Positions 26,253-35,900 of a stretch of 64,000 bases of DNA are shown here, piece by piece. A program made the translations under genes and the position numbers. The stretch's first letter is position 1. Each line of letters opens with the position of its first letter. Location: contig NZ_QJRG01000047.1 of NCBI RefSeq assembly GCF_004025535.1, positions 248,001 through 312,000 of the forward strand. The letters run 5' to 3'. The stretch is from Pseudomonas alkylphenolica. Its GTDB lineage: Bacteria > Pseudomonadota > Gammaproteobacteria > Pseudomonadales > Pseudomonadaceae. The notes under the pieces are model-generated. The model was not told where the DNA came from, did not search any database, and worked only from the letters and a program-made list of their open reading frames with translations.

Positions 26253-26312
26253 GTTTTCCAGGCTTCCCGGGTACGGGGAGTCTATGTATTTTTGCGGGTG
26301 ATTTTGGTGTCT

Positions 26313-26783
26313 ATGAAAGCCATGTCTCGGGTTGGCGTGTTTCTGTGCTTGCTGGGTTTTCTGGCTGGTAGCGGGAATCTGATGGCCCAGACACCCACAG
26401 CTACACCGAGCAAGCCCGCCAGTGCCACCTCAAAAGCCAAGCCCGCGGTCCAGCAAAAGCAGGTCAAGAAGGCGCCGGTCAATAAAAAGCCGGCCGCCAA
26501 GGCGAAAAAGACCACCAAGAGTGCCCCGGCAGCGTTGCCTTCAGCCAAGCTGGATTTGCGTCTGCCGGTCGAAATGGTCAAAGACCTCAAGCCGGCCACT
26601 CAAGATCCGGTGCCTACGCCCAAGCCGCTATTGCCTTACCTGTTTGGTGAAAAACCGCCTTCGGATAGCCCATTTCAGCTTAACGGTCGCCTGCTGAGCA
26701 ACGAAATGCAGCTGCAGTTGCGCAATGATGCCCGGCAAACGGATATCGAAGGCGCGGCGATCGAGTTCGAGTTCAAGCAATAG
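26313..26783 (+). CDS. Exported Ala/Lys/Pro-rich hypothetical protein
   Basis: 156 aa. A signal peptide (VFLCLLGFLAGSGNLMAQ) leads into a low-complexity basic stretch rich in K, A, P and T (about residues 30-85). A more ordered C-terminal part (LPYLFGEKPPSDSPFQLNGRLL...AAIEFEFKQ) follows. The lysine-rich linker resembles cell-wall or DNA-associated tails and leads automated annotation to call such proteins translation-factor-like, which I do not support. The start could also be the ATG at 26322. Function unknown. Confidence 0.6.
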   Translation: MKAMSRVGVFLCLLGFLAGSGNLMAQTPTATPSKPASATSKAKPAVQQKQVKKAPVNKKPAAKAKKTTKSAPAALPSAKLDLRLPVEMVKDLKPATQDPVPTPKPLLPYLFGEKPPSDSPFQLNGRLLSNEMQLQLRNDARQTDIEGAAIEFEFKQ

Positions 26784-26849
26784 CAACTGGGCTGACTCAT
26801 GGGTCACGGCGGTTGGCGTGATTTTTCATCTTTCCGGCAATTTCAAACG

Positions 26850-26863
26850 ACCGTTTAAACGGT
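26850..26863. promoter_or_regulatory. Perfect 14-bp palindrome upstream of the Cys-rich small protein
   Basis: ACCGTTTAAACGGT is a perfect palindrome 49 bp before the start at 26912. With the preceding bases it also reads CAAAC-N4-GTTTA, one base off the PsrA motif. Candidate operator; the regulator is unknown. Confidence 0.35.
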
Positions 26864-26911
26864 TACTATCCGGGTTCATTCATCATTTGCTGTGCCGAGG
26901 GTTCTGTTGTC

Positions 26912-27166
26912 ATGAATTGCCGTGAAGGATGTGGCGCTTGCTGCATCGCGCCTTCCATAAGTTCGCCGATTCCTGGCATGCCCAATGGCAAGCCGGCGGG
27001 CGAGCGCTGTTTGCACCTGTCGGTGGTCAATCTGTGCGGCTTGTTTGGCAAGCCCGAGCGGCCTGCGGTGTGCGGTGGCTTCAAGGCTGACGTGGACGTG
27101 TGTGGCAGCAGCAGTGACGAGGCAATCAGAATTCTGGGCTGGCTGGAGCAAATGACGGCGGCTTGA
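26912..27166 (+). CDS. YkgJ-family cysteine-cluster protein
   Basis: 84 aa. The cysteine pattern C3-x3-C7-x2-CC (residues 10-11), then GERCLHL, LCGLFGKPERPAVCGGF and VCGSS fits the YkgJ/Fe-S or zinc-chelating cluster family. It is soluble, with no signal peptide. The GxRCxxL and RPxxC motifs are typical of the family. Metal and role are not established. It is followed 32 bp later by a START-domain gene. Confidence 0.8.
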   Translation: MNCREGCGACCIAPSISSPIPGMPNGKPAGERCLHLSVVNLCGLFGKPERPAVCGGFKADVDVCGSSSDEAIRILGWLEQMTAA

Positions 27167-27198
27167 AAGCTGGATCTTCAATAATAAGGAACAAGAGC

Positions 27199-27801
27199 AT
27201 GGGATCGTTTAAGCAAGTAGCACTGGTGATGGGGTTGAGCGCGCTGGCTTGCGTAGCACACGCCGAAGAGTGGGAAGTGGCCAAGGACGAGCAGGGCGTC
27301 AAGGTGTCGCTGGCGAGCATTGCCGGTTCGGATTACAAGGCGTATCGCGGCGTAACCTTTATCAAGGCGCCGTTGGCCAAGGTGCGGGCGCTGCAGGAAG
27401 ATGTTGCCGGTGCGTGTGCCTGGATTCACGAGTGCAAGTCGCAAAAGCTGCTCAAGGCCGAAGGTGATCAGAGCTGGACCTACACCCAGTTCAGTACGCC
27501 GTGGCCGGTTACCCCGCGCGACTCGATCCTGCATATCACCACCTCCCAGGATGCCGATGGCAGTGTCACCCGCAAGCTGGAGGGTGTGCCGAAGTACCTG
27601 CCCGAGGAAAAAGGCTTTGTGCGTGTGGCCCAGGTCGAAGGTTTCTGGAAGTTGCAGCCAAAGGACGGTGGCACTGAAGTGACCTATCAGGTCCATACCG
27701 AGCCAGGGGGCAGCGTGCCGTCGATGGTTGCCAACAAGTTTGTGGTGGATGCGCCGTTCAATACATTGAAGGCGTTGAAGGCGAAAGCCGAGCGACCATA
27801 A
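27199..27801 (+). CDS. START-domain lipid-binding protein (exported)
   Basis: 200 aa. A signal peptide (residues 1-21, ending AHA) precedes a START/Bet v1-like domain: EEWEVAKDEQGVKVSLASI, YKAYRGVTFIKAPLAKVRAL, STPWPVTPRDSILHITT and GFWKLQPKDGGTEVTYQVHTEPGGSVPSMVANKFVVDAPFNTLKAL. The start at 27199 has AAGGA upstream. Exported START proteins in Pseudomonas probably bind hydrophobic ligands in the periplasm; the ligand is unknown. Confidence 0.8.
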   Translation: MGSFKQVALVMGLSALACVAHAEEWEVAKDEQGVKVSLASIAGSDYKAYRGVTFIKAPLAKVRALQEDVAGACAWIHECKSQKLLKAEGDQSWTYTQFSTPWPVTPRDSILHITTSQDADGSVTRKLEGVPKYLPEEKGFVRVAQVEGFWKLQPKDGGTEVTYQVHTEPGGSVPSMVANKFVVDAPFNTLKALKAKAERP

Positions 27802-27854
27802 GTACAGTTGAGCAGGGGTAGAGAAAAACAGTAACTGTTCTATTTCCAATCAAT

Positions 27855-27883
27855 AAAAAAGGCTGCCCGAGGGCAGCCTTTTT
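27855..27883. terminator. Bidirectional terminator between START gene and gltA
   Basis: GGCTGCCC-GA-GGGCAGCC flanked by A6 and T5 between two converging genes. Confidence 0.9.
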
Positions 27884-27900
27884 CGTGTTCAGCGCAAGGC

Positions 27901-29190
27901 TTACTTACGGTCTTCCAGCTTGACGATGTCGCGTGCTTCGTAGCCGGTGTACAGCTGGCGCGGACGGCCAATCTTGTACGGGCTGGAGAGCATTTCTTTC
28001 CAGTGCGAGATCCAGCCGACGGTCCGCGCCAGGGCGAAGATCACGGTGAACATGCTGGTTGGAATGCCGATCGCCTTGAGGATGATCCCCGAGTAGAAGT
28101 CGACGTTCGGGTACAGCGAGCGCTCGATGAAGTAGGGATCGGTCAGGGCGATCTCTTCCAGGCGCATGGCCAGTTCCAGCTGCGGGTCGTTCTTGATGCC
28201 CAGCTCGCGCAGGACTTCGTCGCAGGTCTGCTTCATCACGGTGGCGCGTGGGTCGCGGTTCTTGTAAACGCGGTGACCGAAGCCCATCAGCTTGAACGGA
28301 TCGTTCTTGTCCTTGGCCTTGGCGATGAACTTGTCGATGTTCGAGACATCGCCGATTTCATCGAGCATGGTCAGAACGGCTTCGTTGGCGCCGCCGTGAG
28401 CCGGGCCCCACAGTGCAGCGATACCGGCAGCGATACAGGCGAACGGGTTGGCACCCGAGGAGCCTGCCAGGCGCACGGTGGAGGTCGACGCATTCTGTTC
28501 GTGGTCGGCGTGGAGGATGAAGATCCGGTCCATTGCCTTGGCCAGCGTCGGGCTGATCGGTTTGATCTCGCACGGCGTGTTGAACATCATGTGCAGGAAG
28601 TTTTCTGCGTACGACAGGTCGTTGCGCGGGTACATCATGGGTTGACCCATGGAGTACTTGTAGACCATCGCGGCCAGGGTCGGCATTTTGGCGACCAGGC
28701 GAACTGCAGAAATTTCGCGGTGTTGCGGGTTATTGATGTCCAGCGAGTCGTGATAGAACGCCGACAGGGCGCCAACCACGCCGCACATGACGGCCATCGG
28801 GTGGGCGTCGCGGCGGAAGCCGTTGAAGAAGGACTTCAACTGCTCGTGCACCATGGTGTGATTCTTCACGGTGCTGACGAACTGGGCCTTCTGCTCGGCA
28901 TTCGGCAGTTCGCCGTTGAGCAGCAGGTAGCAGGTCTCGAGGTAATCGGATTTTTCAGCGAGCTGTTCGATCGGATAACCGCGGTGCAGCAGGATACCCT
29001 TGTCGCCGTCGATATAAGTGATCTTCGACTCGCAGGATGCGGTCGCCATGAAACCAGGGTCGAAAGTGAAGTGACCCGTGGCCCCCAACCCTCTAACGTC
29101 GATAACATCGGGACCAACGGTGCCGGTTAAAATGGGCAGCTCGACGGGGGCTGCGCCCTCGATGACCAACTGCGCTTTTTTGTCAGCCAT
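27901..29190 (-). CDS. gltA: Citrate synthase
   Basis: 429 aa, type-I (hexameric, NADH-sensitive type) citrate synthase that condenses acetyl-CoA and oxaloacetate at TCA entry. Catalytic histidines lie in [12 protein letters not shown] and [15 protein letters not shown]; the substrate aspartate region is [14 protein letters not shown]. It has a very strong ribosome site (AGGAGG) before the ATG. It is transcribed away from sdhCDAB, from the promoter at 29249-29276. Confidence 0.97.
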   Translation of the reverse strand: MADKKAQLVIEGAAPVELPILTGTVGPDVIDVRGLGATGHFTFDPGFMATASCESKITYIDGDKGILLHRGYPIEQLAEKSDYLETCYLLLNGELPNAEQKAQFVSTVKNHTMVHEQLKSFFNGFRRDAHPMAVMCGVVGALSAFYHDSLDINNPQHREISAVRLVAKMPTLAAMVYKYSMGQPMMYPRNDLSYAENFLHMMFNTPCEIKPISPTLAKAMDRIFILHADHEQNASTSTVRLAGSSGANPFACIAAGIAALWGPAHGGANEAVLTMLDEIGDVSNIDKFIAKAKDKNDPFKLMGFGHRVYKNRDPRATVMKQTCDEVLRELGIKNDPQLELAMRLEEIALTDPYFIERSLYPNVDFYSGIILKAIGIPTSMFTVIFALARTVGWISHWKEMLSSPYKIGRPRQLYTGYEARDIVKLEDRK

Positions 29191-29248
29191 GTGGCCTCCT
29201 ATTAATGCTTGAAATCATCAGACAGACCCCCCACGCAGGGCCCGCACC

Positions 29249-29276
29249 ACTATAGTGAGATAAATTCGAATGTCAA
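29249..29276 (-). promoter_or_regulatory. gltA sigma-70 promoter
   Basis: On the minus strand TTGACA (29276-29271), 16 bases, TATAGT (29254-29249): a consensus -35 and 5/6 -10, 59 bp before the gltA start. Confidence 0.75.
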
Positions 29277-29390
29277 TTTGCCTAAAGCACGGTTGTAAAG
29301 GGCTTTGGGCGCCGTTTTTCCTCGAAATTGCCGCCCGTTTACGCCTTTTATGCGCTAAAGGCAATGCGCTATTTGGGCTAGGGGCTTGCG

Positions 29391-29419
29391 TTGTCATTAG
29401 TGACCTAACTGTCTATAAT
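29391..29419 (+). promoter_or_regulatory. sdhCDAB sigma-70 promoter
   Basis: TTGTCA (29391-29396), 17 bases, TATAAT (29414-29419): near-consensus, giving a leader of about 115 bases before the sdhC GTG at 29541. Confidence 0.78.
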
Positions 29420-29540
29420 CGGCACCCGACCGCCAGGGGCTTGCAAGCCCGTGTTGCTGGGGTCGTCACTCCCTGGGTGGTGGGTACCTGACCAGTACAC
29501 TTACCAACAACTTTGCCCTGCTTGCTAGGGGCTCTTCAGT

Positions 29541-29927
29541 GTGAAAAAAGCCGTGAAAAGCCAACGACCTGTAAACCTAGACCTAAGGACCATCAAACTC
29601 CCCATTACCGGCGTTACGTCATTTCTTCACCGTGTATCCGGCATCATCCTCTTCCTGGGCCTTGGCTTCATGCTTTATGCATTGGGCAAATCCCTGGGTT
29701 CGGAGGAAGGTTTCGCCGAGGTGAAGGCATGCTTGACCAGTCCGCTGGCCAAGTTCGTGGCATGGGGCCTCCTGTCCGCCTTGCTGTATCACTTGGTAGC
29801 CGGTGTGCGCCACTTGATCATGGACATGGGCATCGGTGAGACGCTGGAAGGCGGAAGACTGGGCTCGAAAATCATCATCGCCGCTTCCGTGGTGCTGATC
29901 GTGCTGGCAGGAGTTTGGATATGGTAA
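29541..29927 (+). CDS. sdhC: Succinate dehydrogenase cytochrome b556 subunit
   Basis: 128 aa membrane anchor with three helices. RPVNLDLRTIKLPITGVTSFLHRVSGIILFLG carries the conserved quinone-site serine/arginine region, and LLYHLVAGVRHLIMDMG carries the haem-ligand histidine motif. It starts at a GTG; a second GTG at 29553 is possible. The TAA stop overlaps the sdhD ATG region. First gene of sdhCDAB. Confidence 0.95.
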   Translation: MKKAVKSQRPVNLDLRTIKLPITGVTSFLHRVSGIILFLGLGFMLYALGKSLGSEEGFAEVKACLTSPLAKFVAWGLLSALLYHLVAGVRHLIMDMGIGETLEGGRLGSKIIIAASVVLIVLAGVWIW

Positions 29928-30289
29928 CTAACGTCACGAACCTCTCGCGTTCGGGCCTCTATGACTGGATGGCGCAGCGTGTTTCTGCGGTCGTTCTCGC
30001 GGCTTATTTCATTTTCCTGATCGGATACCTCGCCGCGCACCCGGGCATTGATTATGCCCAGTGGCACGGTCTGTTCTCCAACAACGCGATGCGTATCTTC
30101 AGTCTGCTGGCACTGGTTGCCCTGGGCGCTCACGCCTGGGTCGGCATGTGGACCATCGCAACTGACTACCTGACGCCAATGGCGCTGGGCAAGTCGGCGA
30201 CTGCTGTACGTTTCCTGTTCCAGGCGGTATGCGGTGTTGCGATGTTCGCGTACTTCGTCTGGGGTGTGCAGATTCTCTGGGGTATCTGA
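29921..30289 (+). CDS. sdhD: Succinate dehydrogenase hydrophobic membrane anchor
   Basis: 122 aa with three membrane helices (VVLAAYFIFLIGYLA, IFSLLALVALGAHAWVGMW, FLFQAVCGVAMFAYFVWGV). GLYDWMAQRVSAVVLA carries the conserved Q-site arginine, and HAWVGMWTIATDY carries the haem histidine region. It begins inside the end of sdhC (7-bp overlap), indicating coupled translation. Confidence 0.95.
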   Translation: MVTNVTNLSRSGLYDWMAQRVSAVVLAAYFIFLIGYLAAHPGIDYAQWHGLFSNNAMRIFSLLALVALGAHAWVGMWTIATDYLTPMALGKSATAVRFLFQAVCGVAMFAYFVWGVQILWGI

Positions 30290-30292
30290 TTC

Positions 30293-32065
30293 ATGGCTAA
30301 CATTCCTACGATTTCATTCGACGCCATCATTGTTGGTGGTGGCGGTGCCGGCATGCGCGCTGCGCTGCAGCTGGCTCAAGGTGGTCACAAGACTGCCGTG
30401 ATCACCAAGGTCTTCCCGACCCGTTCGCACACTGTATCGGCCCAGGGTGGCATCACCTGCGCCATCGCTTCGGCTGACCCGAACGATGACTGGCGCTGGC
30501 ACATGTACGATACCGTCAAGGGTTCCGACTACATCGGTGACCAGGACGCTATCGAGTACATGTGTCAGGAAGGTCCTGCTGCAGTTTTCGAACTGGACCA
30601 CATGGGCCTGCCGTTCTCGCGTACCGAAACCGGCCGTATCTACCAGCGTCCGTTCGGTGGTCAGTCCAAGGACTTCGGTAAAGGTGGCCAGGCCGCCCGT
30701 ACCTGTGCTGCTTCCGACCGTACCGGTCACGCGCTGCTGCACACCCTGTACCAGGGCAACCTGAAGGCAGGTACCACGTTCCTGAACGAGTACTACGCTG
30801 TTGACCTGGTGAAGAACCAGGAAGGCGCGTTCGTCGGTGTGATCGCGATCTGCATCGAAACCGGCGAAACCCTGTACATCAAAGCCAAGGCCACTGTATT
30901 GGCCACTGGTGGTGCAGGTCGTATCTACTCGTCGACCACCAACGCCCTGATCAACACCGGTGACGGTATCGGCATGGCGCTGCGTGCCGGTGTTCCGGTT
31001 CAGGACATCGAAATGTGGCAGTTCCACCCGACCGGTATCGCCGGCGCCGGTGTACTGGTTACCGAAGGCTGCCGTGGTGAAGGTGGTTACCTCATCAACA
31101 AGCACGGCGAGCGTTTCATGGAGCGCTATGCGCCTAACGCCAAAGACCTTGCCGGTCGTGACGTTGTGGCCCGTTCCATGGTTAAAGAGATCATCGCCGG
31201 TAACGGCTGTGGCCCTAACGGCGACCACGTGATGCTCAAGCTTGACCACCTGGGTGAAGAAGTACTGCACAGCCGCCTGCCAGGCATCTGTGAACTGTCC
31301 AAGACCTTCGCCCACGTTGACCCTGTTGTTGCTCCGGTACCTGTTGTTCCGACCTGCCACTACATGATGGGCGGCGTTGCCACCAACATTCATGGTCAGG
31401 CGATGACTCAAGACGCCGACGGCGTTGACCAGATCATCCCGGGTCTGTTCGCTGTGGGCGAAGTCGCCTGCGTATCGGTTCACGGTGCCAACCGTCTGGG
31501 CGGCAACTCGCTGCTCGACCTGGTCGTGTTCGGCCGCGCTGCTGGCCTGCACCTGGAAAAAGCGCTGACCGACGGTATCGAATACCTCGACGCCAGCGAC
31601 ACCGACATCGACGTTGCCCTGAGCCGCCTGAACAAGCTCAACGAGCGCAACACCGGTGAAGACGTGGCTACCCTGCGTCGCGAGCTGCAAAGCTGCATGC
31701 AGAACTACTTCGGTGTGTTCCGTACCGGCGAATACATGCAGAAGGGTATCGAGCAACTGGCTCAGCTGCGCGAGCGTATTGCCAACGTCAAGATCAACGA
31801 CAAGTCCCAGGCCTTCAACACCGCGCGTATCGAAGCGCTGGAGCTGCAGAACCTGCTGGAAGTCGCTGAAGCTACCGCAATCGCTGCAGAAGTACGTAAA
31901 GAGTCCCGCGGTGCGCACGCCCGTGAAGACTTCGAAGATCGTGACGACGAAAACTGGCTGTGCCACACCCTGTACTTCCCGGGCGAAAAGCGCGTTGCCA
32001 AGCGCGCCGTCAACTTCGCGCCGAAAACCGTACCGGCGTTCGAGCCAAAAGTCCGGACTTACTAA
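30293..32065 (+). CDS. sdhA: Succinate dehydrogenase flavoprotein subunit
   Basis: 590 aa catalytic subunit oxidising succinate to fumarate. FAD-binding [11 protein letters not shown]; covalent FAD histidine H46 in [13 protein letters not shown]; substrate motifs [24 protein letters not shown] and DVVARSM (catalytic arginine); CHYMMGGV and [17 protein letters not shown]. It lies 3 bp after sdhD and 12 bp before sdhB. Confidence 0.98.
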   Translation: MANIPTISFDAIIVGGGGAGMRAALQLAQGGHKTAVITKVFPTRSHTVSAQGGITCAIASADPNDDWRWHMYDTVKGSDYIGDQDAIEYMCQEGPAAVFELDHMGLPFSRTETGRIYQRPFGGQSKDFGKGGQAARTCAASDRTGHALLHTLYQGNLKAGTTFLNEYYAVDLVKNQEGAFVGVIAICIETGETLYIKAKATVLATGGAGRIYSSTTNALINTGDGIGMALRAGVPVQDIEMWQFHPTGIAGAGVLVTEGCRGEGGYLINKHGERFMERYAPNAKDLAGRDVVARSMVKEIIAGNGCGPNGDHVMLKLDHLGEEVLHSRLPGICELSKTFAHVDPVVAPVPVVPTCHYMMGGVATNIHGQAMTQDADGVDQIIPGLFAVGEVACVSVHGANRLGGNSLLDLVVFGRAAGLHLEKALTDGIEYLDASDTDIDVALSRLNKLNERNTGEDVATLRRELQSCMQNYFGVFRTGEYMQKGIEQLAQLRERIANVKINDKSQAFNTARIEALELQNLLEVAEATAIAAEVRKESRGAHAREDFEDRDDENWLCHTLYFPGEKRVAKRAVNFAPKTVPAFEPKVRTY

Positions 32066-32077
32066 GGGGTGGTCGCT

Positions 32078-32782
32078 ATGTTGCAAGTCGAAGTCTATCG
32101 TTACAACCCCGATACCGACTCTGCGCCGAAAATGCAGACGTTCCAGGTCGATACCGGTGGCAAAGACCTGATGGTGCTGGATGTATTGGCACTGATCAAA
32201 GAACAGGATGAAGGTTTCTCGTATCGTCGTTCCTGCCGTGAAGGTGTATGCGGTTCCGACGGTATGAACATCAACGGCAAAAACGGCCTGGCGTGCATCA
32301 CGCCACTGTCGGCGGTGGTCAAGCGTAACAAGCTGATCATCCGTCCTTTGCCTGGGCTGCCGGTCATTCGTGACCTGGTCGTCGATATGAGCATCTTCTA
32401 CAAGCAGTACGAGAAGGTGAAGCCATTCCTGCAGAACGACACGCCGGCTCCGGCCATCGAGCGTCTGCAGTCGCCGGAAGAGCGTGAAAAGCTGGACGGT
32501 CTGTACGAGTGCATCCTGTGCGCTTGCTGCTCGACTTCCTGCCCGTCGTTCTGGTGGAACCCTGACAAGTTCCTCGGTCCAGCTGCGCTGCTGCAGGCCT
32601 ATCGTTTTCTGGCCGACAGCCGTGACACCAAGACCCAGGAGCGTCTGGCTTCGCTGGACGACCCGTTCAGTGTATTCCGCTGCCGCGGGATCATGAACTG
32701 CGTAAACGTTTGCCCTAAAGGTCTGAACCCGACCAAGGCAATCGGTCACGTACGTAACATGCTGCTGCAAAGCGGTACCTGA
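32078..32782 (+). CDS. sdhB: Succinate dehydrogenase iron-sulfur subunit
   Basis: 234 aa. The 2Fe-2S cluster cysteines are in CREGVCGSDGMNINGKNGLAC. The 4Fe-4S and 3Fe-4S sites are in CILCACCSTSCPSFWW and CRGIMNCVNVCPKGLNP. The start is at 32078 (AAGGGG ribosome site) rather than the GTG-type codon 9 bases earlier. It passes electrons from SdhA to quinone. Confidence 0.97.
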   Translation: MLQVEVYRYNPDTDSAPKMQTFQVDTGGKDLMVLDVLALIKEQDEGFSYRRSCREGVCGSDGMNINGKNGLACITPLSAVVKRNKLIIRPLPGLPVIRDLVVDMSIFYKQYEKVKPFLQNDTPAPAIERLQSPEEREKLDGLYECILCACCSTSCPSFWWNPDKFLGPAALLQAYRFLADSRDTKTQERLASLDDPFSVFRCRGIMNCVNVCPKGLNPTKAIGHVRNMLLQSGT

Positions 32783-32814
32783 TTTTAAAAGTGTTGTACC
32801 CGTAGCACGCCGAA

Positions 32815-32834
32815 GTGCGGGCCCTTGCCCGCAC
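32815..32834 (+). repeat. Stem-loop in the sdhB-sucA spacer
   Basis: GTGCGGGC-CCTT-GCCCGCAC, a perfect 8-bp hairpin without a T-tract in the 244-bp spacer. It may adjust relative sdh/suc expression by mRNA processing or partial termination. Confidence 0.5.
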
Positions 32835-33026
32835 CGAGGTGAAACCAAGCGAGGGCTTACAAGGCCCGAGCTTTACCTATGAAGATATGAGACCAGCAGG
32901 GGCTTCCGGGCTGGTACCCGGAAAATCTGTGGGATCCTTGGTGGCTTGGTTCGGTCGCTGCATTAGGACTTTTCCAGGCTTGCTGTGGCTCTCGCCGATC
33001 CGTCCCCTAACCGAGGGTGACCAAGC

Positions 33027-35858
33027 ATGCAAGAAAGCGTGATGCAGCGCATGTGGGAAAGCGCCCACCTTTCAGGTGGTAACGCTGCATATGTGGAAGA
33101 GCTCTACGAACTCTACCTGCACGACCCTAACGCTGTGCCAGAAGAGTGGCGCACTTACTTCCAGAAGTTGCCCGCCGAAGGCAGCACCGCTACCGATGTA
33201 TCGCACTCGACGATCCGCGACCATTTCGTATTGCTGGCAAAGAACCAGCGCCGCGCCCAACCGGTATCTGCCGGGAGCGTGAGCAGTGAACACGAGAAGA
33301 AGCAGGTTGAAGTACTGCGACTGATCCAGGCCTACCGTATGCGCGGCCACCAAGCCGCTAAGCTCGACCCCCTGGGGTTGTGGCAGCGCCCTGCGCCAGT
33401 AGACCTGTCGATCAATCATTACGGCTTGACCAATGCCGATCTAGATACGACCTTCCGTGCCGGCGACCTGTTCATCGGCAAAGAGGAAGCGAGCCTACGC
33501 GAAATCTTCGACGCTTTGCAGCAGACATATTGCCGCACCATTGGCGCCGAGTTTACCCATATCGTCGACTCCGAGCAGCGCAGCTGGTTCCAGCAGCGTC
33601 TGGAGAGCGTTCGTGGTCGCCCGGCTTTCTCTGCGGATGTCCAGAGCCACCTGCTCGAGCGTGTGACCGCAGCAGAAGGTCTGGAAAAGTACCTGGGCAC
33701 CAAGTACCCGGGCACCAAGCGTTTCGGCCTGGAAGGCGGCGAAAGCCTGATTCCTATGCTGGACGAGCTGATTCAGCGTTCCGGTTCTTACGGTACCAAG
33801 GAAGTCGTGATCGGTATGGCCCACCGTGGTCGTCTGAACGTACTGGTCAACACCTTTGGCAAGAACCCGCGCGATCTGTTCGACGAGTTCGAAGGCAAGA
33901 AGAAGGTCGAGCTGGGTTCCGGTGACGTTAAATACCACCAGGGCTTCTCGTCCAACGTGATGACCGCTGGCGGCGAAGTCCACCTGGCCATGGCGTTCAA
34001 CCCTTCCCACCTGGAAATCGTCTCGCCAGTGGTAGAAGGTTCGGTGCGCGCCCGTCAGGATCGTCGCAACGACACCGTGGGTGACAAGGTTCTGCCAATT
34101 TCCATCCACGGCGACGCGGCATTTGCCGGTCAGGGCGTGGTCATGGAAACCTTCCAGATGTCGCAAACCCGCGGTTTCAAAACCGGCGGTACCGTGCACA
34201 TCGTGATCAACAACCAGGTTGGTTTCACCATCAGCAACCCGCTGGACTCGCGTTCCACCGAGTACGCTACAGACGTCGCCAAGATGATTCAGGCGCCGAT
34301 CCTGCACGTCAACGGTGATGACCCTGAGGCAGTGCTGTTCGTGACCCAGCTGGCCGTCGACTACCGCATGCAGTTCAAGCGTGACGTGGTTATCGACATG
34401 GTCTGCTACCGTCGTCGCGGCCACAACGAGGCCGACGAGCCGAACGGCACCCAGCCGCTGATGTACCAGCAGATCGCCAAGCAGCGCACCACCCGTGAGC
34501 TGTACGCCGAAGCGCTGACCAAGTCGGGAAGCCTCGATGCCGAGCGCGTCCAGGCCAAGGTCGACGAGTACCGCAACGCGCTGGACAACGGTCTGCACGT
34601 AGTAAAAAGCCTGGTCAAAGAGCCGAACAAAGAGCTGTTCGTTGACTGGCGTCCGTACCTGGGTCACACCTGGACCGCGCGTCACGACACGCGTTTCGAC
34701 CTCAAGACCCTGCAGGAACTGTCGGCCAAACTGCTGGAACTGCCAGAAGGTTTCGTGGTTCAGCGTCAGGTTTCGAAGATCTACGAAGATCGCCAGAAGA
34801 TGCAGGCCGGTGGCTTGCCGATCAACTGGGGCTACGCCGAAACCATGGCCTACGCGACCCTGCTGTTCGAAGGTCATCCTATCCGCATGACGGGTCAGGA
34901 TATCGGTCGCGGCACTTTCTCGCACCGCCACGCGGTATTGCACAACCAGAAAGATGCCAGCACCTACCTGCCACTGCAGAACCTGTTCGGCGGCCAGCCG
35001 AAGTTCGACCTGTACGACTCCTTCCTCTCGGAAGAAGCGGTACTGGCTTTCGAATACGGCTACTCCACCACCACGCCAAACGCGCTGGTGATCTGGGAAG
35101 CGCAGTTCGGTGACTTCGCCAACGGTGCCCAGGTGGTTGTCGACCAGTTCATCACCAGTGGTGAGCACAAGTGGGGCCGTCTGTGCGGTCTGACCATGCT
35201 GCTGCCGCACGGTTATGAAGGGCAGGGGCCTGAGCACTCCTCGGCACGTCTGGAGCGTTACCTGCAGCTGTGCGCCGAGCACAATGTCCAGGTTTGCGTA
35301 CCGACCACGCCGGCTCAGATCTACCACCTGTTGCGTCGTCAGGTCATCCGTCCGCTGCGTAAGCCGCTGATCGTACTGACGCCAAAGTCGCTGCTGCGCC
35401 ACAAGCTGGCCATCTCGACCCTGGAAGAACTGGCCGAAGGCTCGTTCCAGACCGTGATCCCGGAAATCGATACCCTCGATCCGAAAAAGGTCACTCGCCT
35501 GGTCCTGTGCAGCGGCAAGGTCTACTACGATCTGCTGGAAAAACGCCGTGCCGAAGGCCGCGAAGACATCGCTGTCGTTCGTATCGAGCAACTGTATCCA
35601 TTCCCTGAGGACGATCTGGTCGAGATCCTCGCGCCGTACACCAATCTCAAGGATGTGGTGTGGTGCCAGGAAGAGCCGATGAACCAGGGTGCCTGGTACA
35701 GCAGCCAACACCACATGCGTCGTATCCTGACCCGCCACAATAAAGAGCTGGTTCTGGAATACGCTGGTCGTGATGCTTCGGCAGCACCCGCTTGTGGCTA
35801 CGCTTCGATGCACGCCGAGCAGCAGGAAAAACTGCTGCAAGATGCCTTCACCGTTTAA
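33027..35858 (+). CDS. sucA: 2-Oxoglutarate dehydrogenase E1 component
   Basis: 943 aa thiamine-diphosphate enzyme decarboxylating 2-oxoglutarate. The N-terminal E2-binding segment (GGNAAYVEELYELYLHDPNAVPEEWRTYF) is followed by the ThDP core: IGMAHRGRLNVLVN, HGDAAFAGQGVVMETFQMS, FTISNP and a C-terminal transketolase-type domain (GQDIGRGTFSHRHAV, WEAQFGDFANGAQVVVDQFI, GLTMLLPHGYEGQGPEHSSARLER). First gene of sucA-sucB-lpdG-sucC-sucD, probably cotranscribed with sdhCDAB. Confidence 0.97.
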   Translation: MQESVMQRMWESAHLSGGNAAYVEELYELYLHDPNAVPEEWRTYFQKLPAEGSTATDVSHSTIRDHFVLLAKNQRRAQPVSAGSVSSEHEKKQVEVLRLIQAYRMRGHQAAKLDPLGLWQRPAPVDLSINHYGLTNADLDTTFRAGDLFIGKEEASLREIFDALQQTYCRTIGAEFTHIVDSEQRSWFQQRLESVRGRPAFSADVQSHLLERVTAAEGLEKYLGTKYPGTKRFGLEGGESLIPMLDELIQRSGSYGTKEVVIGMAHRGRLNVLVNTFGKNPRDLFDEFEGKKKVELGSGDVKYHQGFSSNVMTAGGEVHLAMAFNPSHLEIVSPVVEGSVRARQDRRNDTVGDKVLPISIHGDAAFAGQGVVMETFQMSQTRGFKTGGTVHIVINNQVGFTISNPLDSRSTEYATDVAKMIQAPILHVNGDDPEAVLFVTQLAVDYRMQFKRDVVIDMVCYRRRGHNEADEPNGTQPLMYQQIAKQRTTRELYAEALTKSGSLDAERVQAKVDEYRNALDNGLHVVKSLVKEPNKELFVDWRPYLGHTWTARHDTRFDLKTLQELSAKLLELPEGFVVQRQVSKIYEDRQKMQAGGLPINWGYAETMAYATLLFEGHPIRMTGQDIGRGTFSHRHAVLHNQKDASTYLPLQNLFGGQPKFDLYDSFLSEEAVLAFEYGYSTTTPNALVIWEAQFGDFANGAQVVVDQFITSGEHKWGRLCGLTMLLPHGYEGQGPEHSSARLERYLQLCAEHNVQVCVPTTPAQIYHLLRRQVIRPLRKPLIVLTPKSLLRHKLAISTLEELAEGSFQTVIPEIDTLDPKKVTRLVLCSGKVYYDLLEKRRAEGREDIAVVRIEQLYPFPEDDLVEILAPYTNLKDVVWCQEEPMNQGAWYSSQHHMRRILTRHNKELVLEYAGRDASAAPACGYASMHAEQQEKLLQDAFTV

Positions 35859-35900
35859 TGCCATCGCGCACTAGAAACCGAATTTAAGGAACCACTGATA

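Larger units (their letters stand above)
29191..29540. other. gltA / sdhC divergent intergenic region
   Basis: 350 bp without a gene. It holds the two sigma-70 promoters listed separately, an AT-rich block around 29260-29340 and a leader of about 115 bases for sdhC. No RNA gene was recognised. Confidence 0.7.

Noticed and set aside
30314..32848. 844-codon minus-strand frame opposite sdhAB
   Set aside because: It mirrors the strongly biased codons of sdhA/sdhB; the composition (rich in V, G, R, Q) is typical of antisense shadows.
33495..35864. 789-codon minus-strand frame opposite sucA
   Set aside because: Antisense shadow of sucA.
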